Assembly: GCA_943704525.1 (NCBI GenBank)
Contig: CALSCQ010003190.1
Location: 1 to 10,435 of the forward strand
Length of the DNA: 10,435 nt
From: Pigoraptor vietnamica
Taxonomy: Eukaryota; Opisthokonta; Filasterea
Reading direction: 5' to 3'
Shown here one piece after another: positions 1-7,658 of the stretch; position 1 is the first letter of the stretch, and each line of letters begins with the position of its first letter. The notes beneath the pieces are model-generated. The model saw only the letters and a list, made by a program, of their open reading frames with translations. It was not told the DNA's origin and ran no database searches. The position numbers were made by a program, and so were the translations under genes.

Positions 1-100
1 AGGGGGAGGAAATGTGGGCCGGTCTGCAGTATATGATTGTGTGCACAACTTGGACATCAAAAGTATATGCGTGTGGGTGTGGGTGTGATTATTTTTTGGT

Positions 101-131
<31 letters not shown>

Positions 132-267
132 GTTCCGAGTCAGGTGTCTCGGCTGTCTCTGTTTATATATGTGTATGCGGGTGCGAGTGCGTGCGCATGT
201 GTTCTCTGTGTTTGGTACAGGTCAGGCTGAGCATGCAGCACGCGGCGGTACATCGCGTGGACCTCAC
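1..267 (-). other. 5' part of an intron of the GT31 gene
   Basis: On the minus strand a consensus donor follows the coding exon: ...ACAG, then GTGAGG starting at 267. Beyond it the open frame continues for about 40 codons only as low-complexity His/Thr/Tyr-rich sequence with no GT31 resemblance, as expected for read-through into an intron. No acceptor or second exon is recognisable before position 1, so the intron probably runs off the window. The intron is phase 1, because one base of the next codon lies in the exon. Confidence 0.65.
99..132. repeat. (GT)8 run followed by an 18-base G run
   Basis: Eight GT dinucleotides at 99-114 run directly into 18 consecutive G at 115-132 (read as AC and C on the gene strand). 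Imperfect TG-rich sequence flanks it on both sides (about 62-88 and 170-212). It lies in the presumed GT31 intron. Mononucleotide G runs of this length are polymorphic and prone to sequencing error, so the exact length is uncertain. Confidence 0.9.
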
Positions 268-1105
268 CTGTTTCCCATTCCAGAAACTTGAACCACGTCT
301 CGCGAATGGCCTGTCGCACCTCGATATTTTCTGGCGCAGAGAGCACGGCCATGACCATAAAAGGCGCGCTCGATTCCGCAACTCCGTTCTCAATTACCGC
401 GGTCCAGGGGTCAGCGTCCTTTGTCACAATGTCCTTCCCATCGCTCTCATCGTCCGTGGGCTCCGGTGGCTCGGGGACTACCGGCGGCAGTGAGAACGCA
501 TATTCCACACCAGCGTCTCTCTTCGCACGCGAGATGCCCGTCTCCGAGGGAGCATGCAGTACAAGTGGCCCGGCGGATGATGTGCCCGCTGGATGAAGTG
601 GTTCGCGGATGACGGCCTTCCACGCCACACTGGTAATCTGAGGGGCGAGGGGTGGGGAGAGGGGAATGAGAAGCCAGCGCAATGAGCAGTTCGCGTGCGA
701 ATTGCCCCACACAAGACCCACTTGGCCCTCGGAATAGTAAAGAGACAATGTCGTGATCACGAGGATGGAGAAGATTGCGAGCGTTCCTAGGAGGACAATC
801 GGGCGCTTTCTGAGAGCCGCAGCGCCCCGCACGAGCCACAGCAACGCAGCGTAGGCCGCCACCGTCGCATGCGCACGAATCGCCGTCAATGCAGGGGCAT
901 ACACGTCCGCGTGGGTTGTGGGGAGGGTGCGACTGTTGCGGCGATAGTTGCGCAGCTGGGCGGGGAGCTTGAACTGGCGCGTATGCATGGCGACGAGGGC
1001 TCTGCGGGCCGCCCCTCCCTGCACGGCCCACGCGCGAGTCGCACTTGTGTCGAGCGTGTGCAACGATGTGGGCGCACAATGAAAAGCTTGGTGACATGGC
1101 CTCAT
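268..1105 (-). CDS. GT31 beta-1,3-galactosyltransferase-like protein, 5' coding exon (partial)
   Basis: Partial gene for a Golgi type II membrane glycosyltransferase of the GT31 (Galactosyl_T) family, whose members add beta-1,3-linked galactose or GlcNAc to glycans. Seen: from the ATG at 1105 there are 279 codons plus one base. Residues about 102-124 form one hydrophobic segment, preceded by a basic LRKRP. A Pro/acid-rich stem follows, with an N-C-S sequon near residue 139. At about 248-274 comes the family's first conserved block, including MAVLSAPENIEVRQAIRETW. Catalytic motifs such as DxD lie in later exons outside the window. The exon ends at a consensus donor, CAG|GTGAGG. The start is uncertain: the ATG at 988 has a better context (GCCATG) and would shorten the cytoplasmic tail to about 62 residues. 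A weak acceptor-like CTCTCAG just before the basic LRKRP codons could instead mark an upstream exon. The member (for example a B3GALT6 type) cannot be fixed from this exon. Confidence 0.75.
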
Positions 1106-1654
1106 TGCGGGTTGGCTATTTTTACGGGGATACCGGAAAATTGCTAACAACTCAGTTGCTGTACTTTTGGCGAATTTTCCGGCGCAGAATGTACGGCACC
1201 CAAAGTGGTGACCACCAGCTGAGCATGCGGGCGATACAAAAACGACTCAAAAACACTGCTGACAGAAGCTTTTTCGGCTCGCGCTCACACTCTCGCGCAT
1301 CTCGCACCCGATCTCGCAGAAGGAAACACCCAAGTCTTCGAGGCGCCACCCGGCGACAGTTCCGGCCAGTGCCGGGCACCGGCCCGGGCTCTGATTCGGC
1401 TGAAAACAACGCCAGTAGGTCCCTGCCTGCTTCACGCACCGAACTAGCCGGAGATTAACGCCTAATATTCGGCTAATTCACGTGTCGGTAACTTACCAGT
1501 ACATTAAGATCTTAATACCTTCGTACGCACGCGAAAACGAAGCCCAACGCCTCTGAGCCGGGCGCGATTGAACGAGCCGGCACACTGCCACACATACACG
1601 CACACCACTCCATGTCGATGGCATCAACATGAGTAGCTCCCAGCTTAGCAACGC
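1106..1654. other. Upstream flank of the GT31 gene, no gene seen
   Basis: This stretch should hold the 5' leader and promoter of the minus-strand GT31 gene. I see no clear TATA box and no convincing coding frame. The open frames at 1045-1458 (plus) and 1152-1439 (minus) are Arg/Ser-rich and resemble no family I know. From about 1580 the sequence drifts into CAC/ACACGC-rich DNA that grades into the satellite. Confidence 0.5.
1503..1516. other. 14-bp perfect palindrome
   Basis: ATTAAGATCTTAAT is identical to its reverse complement. It lies in the flank between the GT31 gene and the satellite. It may bind a dimeric factor or be chance; the sequence shows no more. Confidence 0.4.
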
Positions 1655-3044
1655 CACAAAATGTCAGAGAGATGCACACGAAACAGACGAGCGTCCAGCA
1701 ACGAAAGAGAGAGAGATTGCGTACAGCACCACGCACGCGCACACGGCGCGACTGACGAGTTCACGGCGCCACACGTGGATGTATAGCGGCACGCACGAGC
1801 GCAAGGCGCGATTCAAAACGCACGGCTCCACACATGAGCACAAGGCGCCACGCACGACTCACAACGCCACGCACGTCAAGAAGCACGAACGGCGATGCAC
1901 GCTACCGTAAGGCACCACGAACGATCGAGCGTACAGCATGACGCGCGAGCGTACAGGGACATGAACGACAGCGCAGCGCGACACACGACCTTACAACGCC
2001 AGGCATTAGAGCGCACCACCACGCCACACACTCACACGAGCGAACAGCGCCCCACACGAGCGAACTGCCCCACACACGGCCGCACAGAGCCACGCACTAG
2101 CGTGCAGCACCACAAACGAGCGTACAGCGCCACTCACGATCACAGCGCCACACAGGAGCTCACAACGCCACGGACAAGCGTGCAGTGCCACACACGAGCG
2201 TACAGCGCCACAGACGAGCCAAGAGAAACACGCGAGCGTCAGAGCCACACATGAGCGCAAACACCACACATGAGCGCAAACACCACACACGAGCTCAAAC
2301 ACCACACACGAGCGAAATGCACCACACACGAGCGCACACCGCACAAGCGTACAGCGCCACGCATAACCGTACACCGCCACACACGAGTGCACAGCGCCAC
2401 AAAAAGGCGCACAGTACCATGCACGAACGCACACCACGCACTAGCGCAGAGCTCCACTGACGAGCGTGCAGTGCCCAACACCAATGCATAGAACCACGCA
2501 CTAACACACAGAGAACACACTTTGCGAACAGCGTCACACACGAGCGCACGGCGCCACCCGCGAATGCACAGTACCACCGAGCTCACAGCGCCACACACGA
2601 GCATGCAGTGCAACTTATAGCCCCACACACGAACGCATAGCGCTGCAGACGAGCGCACACCACCACAAACGAGCTTGCAGTGCAACACGCGAGCATGCAG
2701 AGCCACGCACTAGCGCACAGCACCACACATAAGCACGGCCCCAAAGGAGTTCACAGCCTCACGGACGAACGTGCAGCGCCCCGTCCTAGAGCATAGCGCC
2801 ACACACGAGCGTGCAGTGTAACAAACGAGCGCACAGCGTCACAGACGAGCGCACAGCGCCACACACGAGCGCACAATGCCACGCACAAACGCACACCACG
2901 CACTACCGCACAGCGCCACATACGAACGCACAGTGCCACGCAGGAGCGCACAACGCCGCGCACGAACGCACGCCACGTACTGCAGCGCAGCGACACATAC
3001 GAACATAGAGTGCAACACATGAGCGCACAGCGCCACACACGAGA
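1655..3044. repeat. Left satellite domain: diverged 20-mers
   Basis: In this part the units stay near 20 bp but vary strongly, for example CGTGCAGTGCCACACACGAG next to CGTACAGCGCCACAGACGAG around 2180-2218. The TAAAGTG-type unit and the 12-bp short unit that define the right domain are absent or nearly so. No longer periodicity is evident by eye. High divergence and lack of order fit an older or less recombining end of the array. Confidence 0.75.
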
Positions 3045-3451
3045 CACGAACGAGCGTTAAGTGCCACACACGAGCGCATAGCCACACACGAGCGCACAAC
3101 GCCACAAACGAGACACACACCGAGAGTAAAGTACCACACCCGAGCGCACAGCGCCACACACGAGCGCACAACGCCACACACGAGACACACACGAGTAAAG
3201 TGCCACGCCCGAGCGTAAAGTGCCACACAGGAGCGCACAGCGCCACACACGAGCGCACAACGCCCCACGAGACACGAACGAGCGTAACGCGCCACACACG
3301 AGCGCACAGGGCCACACACGAGCGCACAACGCCACACACGAGACACACACGAGCGTAAAGTGCCACACACGAGCGCACAGGGCCACACACAAGCGCACAA
3401 CGCCACACACGAGACACACACTAGCATAAAGTGCAACACACGAGCGCACAG

Positions 3452-3540
3452 CGCCACAAGCACAGCGCTTCGAGCAACGCGCCACACACGAGCCACACGC
3501 GGCAGTGCCACGCATGAATGCACAGACACGAGCGCACAAC
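3452..3540. repeat. Variant satellite block, copy 1 (GGCAGTGCC tag)
   Basis: A diverged block contains CCACAAGCACAGCGC, then GAGCCACACGCGGCAGTGCC (tag at 3501) and GCATGAATGCACAGAC. It interrupts the regular 71-bp order and is shared with two later blocks. Confidence 0.75.
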
Positions 3541-4290
3541 GCCACAGACGAGACACACACGAGCGTAAAGTGCCACACCCGAACGTTGAGTGCCACACAC
3601 GAACGCACAAGGCCACACACGAGACACGCACGAGCATAAAGTGCAACACACGAGCGCACAGCGCCACACACGAGTGCACACCGTCACACACGAGACTCAC
3701 ACGAGCCTAAAGTGCCACACCCGAGCGTAAAGTGCCACACACGAACGCACAGCGCCACACACGAGACACGCACGAACATAAAGTGCAATACACGAGCGCA
3801 CAGCGACACACACGAGCGCACAACGCCCCACACGAGACACACACGAGCATAACGTGCCACCCAAGCATAAAGTGCCACACACGAACGCAAAACGCCACAC
3901 ACGACAAACACACAAGCGTAAAGTGCCACACACGAGTGCACAGGGCCACACACGAGCGCACAACGACACCCACGAGACACGCACGAGCGTAAAGTGCAAC
4001 ACACGAGCACACAGCGCCACACACGAGCGCACACCGCCACACACGAGACACACACGAGCGTAAAGTGCCACACCCGAGCGTAAAGTGCCACACACGAACG
4101 CACAACGCCACACACGAGACACGCACGAGCGTAAAGTGCAACACACGAGCACACAGCGCCACACACGAGCGCACAACGCCCCACACGAGACACACACGAG
4201 CGTAAAGTGCCACCCGTGCGTAAAGTGCCACACACGAACGCAAAACGCCACACACGAGACACGCACGAGCTTAAAGTGCAACACGAGCGC

Positions 4291-4380
4291 ACAGTGCCAC
4301 AAGCACAGCGCCACGAACAAAGCGCTACACAGGAGCCACACACGGCAGTGCCACGCAAGAACGCACAGACGAGCGCACAA
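4291..4380. repeat. Variant satellite block, copy 2 (GGCAGTGCC tag)
   Basis: Same order of elements as copy 1: CCACAAGCACAGCGCC, GAGCCACACACGGCAGTGCC (tag at 4344), then GCAAGAACGCACAGAC. It lies 843 bp from copy 1, tag to tag. Confidence 0.75.
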
Positions 4381-5289
4381 CGCCACACACAAGACAGAAA
4401 CGAGCGTAAAGTGCCACACACGAGCGCACAACCCCTCACACGAGCGCACAACGCCACACACCAGACACACACGAGCGTAAAGTGCCACACACAAGCGCAC
4501 AGGGTACAACGCCACACGAGACACACACGAGCGTAAAGTGCACACACGAGCGCACAACGCCACACGCAAGACACAAACGAGCATAAAGTGCCACACACGA
4601 GCGCACAACGCCACACACCAGACACGCAAGAGCATAAAGTGCAACACACGAGCGCACAGCGCAACACACGAGCGCACAACGCCACACACGAGACACACAC
4701 GAGTAAAGTGCCACATCCGACCGTAAAGTGCCACACACGAGCGCACAACGCCACACACGAGACACACACGAGCGCACAGTGCAACACACGAGCGCACAAC
4801 GCCACACACGAACGCACAACGCCACACACGAGACACGCACGAACACACACGAGCGCACAACGCCACACACGAGACACGCGCGAGCGTAAAGTGCCACACA
4901 AGAGCGCACAACGCCACACACGAGACACGCACGAGCATAACGTGCAACACACGAGCGCACAACGCCACACACGAGCGCACAACGCCACACACGAGCGCAC
5001 AACGCCACACACGACACGTAAAGTGCCACACACAAGCGCACAGCGCCACACACGAGCGCACAACGCCCCACACGAGACACACACGAGCGTAACCCGCCAC
5101 ACACGAGCGCACAACGCCACACACGAGAATACACGAGCGCACAGGGCACAACGCCACACACGAGACACACACGACGTAAAGTGCCACACACGAGCGCACA
5201 ACCCCTCACACGAGACACACACGAGCGCACAGCGCCACACACGAGCGCACAACGCCACACACGAGACACACACGAGCGTAAAGTGCCAC

Positions 5290-5352
5290 ACACGAGCCAC
5301 AACGCTACACACGAGCCACGCACGGCAGTGCCGCGCATGAACGCACAGGGCC
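5290..5352. repeat. Variant satellite block, copy 3 (GGCAGTGCC tag)
   Basis: Contains GAGCCACGCACGGCAGTGCC (tag at 5324) followed by GCGCATGAACGCACAGGG. It lacks the CCACAAGCACAGCGC left part of copies 1 and 2. It lies 980 bp from copy 2, tag to tag. Confidence 0.7.
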
Positions 5353-5400
5353 ACACACGAGCTCACAACGCCACACACGAGACACATACGAGCGTAAAGT

Positions 5401-5830
5401 GCCTCACCCGAGCGTAAAGTGCCGCACATGAGCGCACAACGCCTCACACGAGACACACAGGAGCGTAAAGTGTCACACACGAGCGCACAACGCCACACAC
5501 GAGACACACACGAGCGTAACGTGTCATACACGCGCGCACACAAGGCCTCACACGAGACATACAGGAGCGTAAAGTGTCACACACGAGCGCACAACGCCAC
5601 ACACGAGACACACACTTAGCGTAAAGTGCCACACCCGAGCGTAAAGTGCCGCACATGAGCGCACAACGCCACACACGAGACACACACGAGCGTAACTTGT
5701 CACACACGCGCGCACACAAGGCCTCACGCGACACACACAGGAGCGTAAAGTGTCACACACGAGCGCACAACGCCACACACGAGCGCACAACGTCACACAC
5801 GAGACACACAGGAGCGTATAGTGCCACACA
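5401..5830. repeat. Distinct satellite subfamily near the right edge
   Basis: Units here carry GTGTCACACACGAG and a GCGCGCACACAAGGCCTCAC insert that is not seen elsewhere in the array. The insert occurs twice (CAAGGCCTCA at 5541 and again from 5717, 176 bp apart). GCCGCACATG occurs at 5421 and 5648, 227 bp apart. The block looks like a local duplication of about 0.2 kb, with small indels between copies. Confidence 0.7.
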
Positions 5831-5995
5831 CGAGCGCACAACGCCACATACGAGACACGCACAGCGCCACACACGAGCACAGAGCCACGCACGAGCGCAC
5901 AGCGCCACCTGACGGAGCACGGCGAGATGGACTGACGAGTGAGCAACCCCATTGACACGACCGTACAGCACGACTCACGAGCTCACAAAGCCACG

Positions 5996-7658
5996 CCGAA
6001 CGTTTGTACCAATGCGGGCCACCGGTCGCGATCATGCCTTGCCGTTCGCGCTCCATCGCGATGAACGGGTCAGAGTAACTCGTCGCACTTATTCTGTGGC
6101 CGTCCGTATTCAGACGCGAGGATGTGCCCGGCACTGCATGCAGGCGTAGAATGCAAAAGCCACCGAAGTCCCACGCTGGCGACGTAGTACGCCGTCACAG
6201 CAAATGCCCCGCGGCGACAAAAACGCACCCGGGACCGCAAAAAAGGAAGCCCACAAACCAGACGAGCGCAGATTTGATGAACTCGACGAGGGCACCGAAG
6301 TTGGTCGCGGCCACAAACCCAACGAAGCGCGAAAAACGGGCATACGGCGGCACTGGCGCTGTCTCGCATCGCACCATTGCGGGTACCCACCGGTCGCCCG
6401 CGGAGGTCAGCCCTGTGGTCGCTCATTCGAACGGCGAGAACCAAAGCTGCCGCCGGCCGAGAAGTGGTGCAGCAACACAGAAATCGTAAAACTTTTGCTG
6501 TACAGCCGGGACCAACACAAAAGACGGGGGCTATCACGGGCTTAAAGAGTTCCCAGGACTGACCCCCGATGGTTTCAGTGTTGCATGCATTGGAGTCCCG
6601 GCTCGCTCCGTTTCAATGCATCCCGACCTTCCGCGCGCATTCGCAGAACTGCCGGCATAATGAGCCCCATTTGCTTCGTTCTGGTCCACCGCGCACCTTT
6701 GCCATTGCGGCTATCGCATCGGCAGATGCATATGATTGCCGTCCGCCGTGCTCTCCGCCTGAGCCTTCAGTTCAACGTTAACATCGCGCTCCGGCTCGAC
6801 TGACGCTCCGAAACGGTCGGCGGCGTGGCTCAGTCCCCGTTGTTCGAGGGACTACTGTCAGGCCGCGAGATATGGACCGGCATTGCGCCGGCGCCGGCGA
6901 TCGTCGTTCCTCAGCCGGATGTCAGTCGAGTCATACTGCGGGCGTCCGTCAATCGATGCTCCACTCCGGGCGCGGCGTCTGGAGAGCGCGGCTCCCCTCG
7001 GCTCACTTGGCAGCGCAGTGCGTTGGCGCCAAGCAGTACGTGGATGGCACGTGGGATGTGCAGGGCTTTTGCAAGGCTTATCACAACGCAGAAGAGACGA
7101 CATGGTGGACTCTGAGAGAGGCCGGTCGCGCGACTAAGGGACATCGACAGCCAAAAGATTGAATTACCTTCGGCGCAGGCGCCGCCGTAGTGCATCTGGC
7201 AGGGCCAGACCTGCCCTCTCGGCGGTACGTGATATTTCACGTTGCGGCCTCAAATGTCATTGACTCGCAAGCATGGTGCTCGCGGATATGGTTCCAGTCC
7301 CCATTTTTTGGTCATTTGCCGTGCAATCATATGGTCCTGTCGAGCAGCACTCGTTGACAAGGGTGCGACTGATTCGCACCGGAAGTTAGTAAGCCGAGTG
7401 CGTGACCGTGGGTGTTGCCAGCATTTCACTGCGTCATTGTTCGGTCGCTGTCGCTGCTGCCGCTGCTGTCGCGCTCATTTCAAAGTTGTCGAACAAAAGA
7501 TCACTGATGTGCTCAGTTGTCGATGAATGCGGCAAACTGTACAATGCACAAATAAACTGTCTCACATGCAGCCATCCGGCAATTCATCTGTTGAACGTGC
7601 CTGTTGTGTCATTGCCAACGGAATAAATTCAGTCTTTGGGACTTGAGGAACGTCTCGA
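5996..7658. other. Intergenic region between satellite and LRR gene, no gene supported
   Basis: About 1.65 kb with open frames on both strands but none that I recognise. A minus-strand frame at 6195-6377 has a hydrophobic stretch (AALVEF/LVWFVGFLF-like composition), but it stops quickly, sits in Arg-rich overlapping frames and has no matching exon around it. A plus-strand frame at 6872-7162 has a short Trp/Tyr-rich end, also without family resemblance. The 3' UTR of the LRR gene should occupy the right end, but I found no minus-strand AATAAA. The AATAAA hexamers near 7549 and 7622 are on the plus strand. Confidence 0.5.
7446..7476. repeat. Imperfect CTG/CGC trinucleotide tract
   Basis: GCTGTCGCTGCTGCCGCTGCTGTCGCGCTC is an imperfect GCTG/CGC triplet tract of about 30 bp in intergenic DNA. 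No coding role is apparent. Confidence 0.6.

Larger units (their letters stand above)
3045..5830. repeat. Right satellite domain: 71-bp and 142-bp higher-order units
   Basis: Here the array is ordered as 20 + 20 + 31 bp = 71 bp. Two 20-mers of the GAGCGCACAACG type are followed by a 31-mer, which is a 12-bp cut unit (CCACACACGAGA) joined to a 19-bp unit ending in CGTAAAGTG. Consecutive 71-bp units start at 3292, 3363 and 3434. Further along, two unequal 71-mers form a 142-bp unit tagged by CCAC(A)CCC. The tag occurs at 3573, 3715 and 3857, and again at 4068 and 4210. The step from 3857 to 4068 is 211 bp, equal to 142 + 71 minus a 2-bp deletion visible in the tagged unit. Confidence 0.88.
1655..5995. 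repeat. 4.3 kb satellite array, about 20-bp basic unit
   Basis: Tandem array whose commonest unit is CCACACACGAGCGCACAACG (20 bp). Variants change a few bases, as in ...GAGCGTACAGCG, ...GAGCGTAAAGTG or ...GAACGCACAACG. The plus strand is almost free of T and rich in CA and CG steps; the minus strand is G/T-rich. Many units contain alternating purine-pyrimidine stretches. Both edges are diverged and have no sharp boundary: the left edge fades around 1580-1700 and the right edge around 5900-5995. I see no transposase, reverse transcriptase or terminal repeat, so it is best called a mini/satellite and not a mobile element. Confidence 0.93.

Noticed and set aside
140-267. Coding continuation of the GT31 frame past 268
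   Set aside because: A consensus donor precedes it, and the translation turns low-complexity (His/Ala/Tyr) from TG-rich DNA where the family would show conserved sequence.
4588-5340. 250-codon plus-strand ORF of His/Thr/Arg repeats
   Set aside because: It is a product of the same satellite. Frames on this strand end wherever GCGTAAAGTG falls in frame, with no protein-level conservation beyond the DNA repeat.
3684-5543. 619-codon minus-strand ORF rich in Cys, Val and Arg, as a real gene
   Set aside because: The repeat has no stop codons on that strand in any frame, and the 71-bp period forces frame changes. There is no signal peptide, domain or codon bias, and overlapping frames are equally open.
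1655-5995. CRISPR array
   Set aside because: The units abut with no unique spacers, repeats vary continuously, there are no cas genes, and spliced genes show that the DNA is eukaryotic.
6195-6377. Small minus-strand membrane protein
   Set aside because: There is one hydrophobic stretch only, no supporting exons or homologous motif, and competing open frames over the same DNA. It is too weak to call.
7549-7627. Plus-strand AATAAA hexamers as poly(A) signals
   Set aside because: No plus-strand gene is supported upstream, and the LRR gene ends on the other strand.
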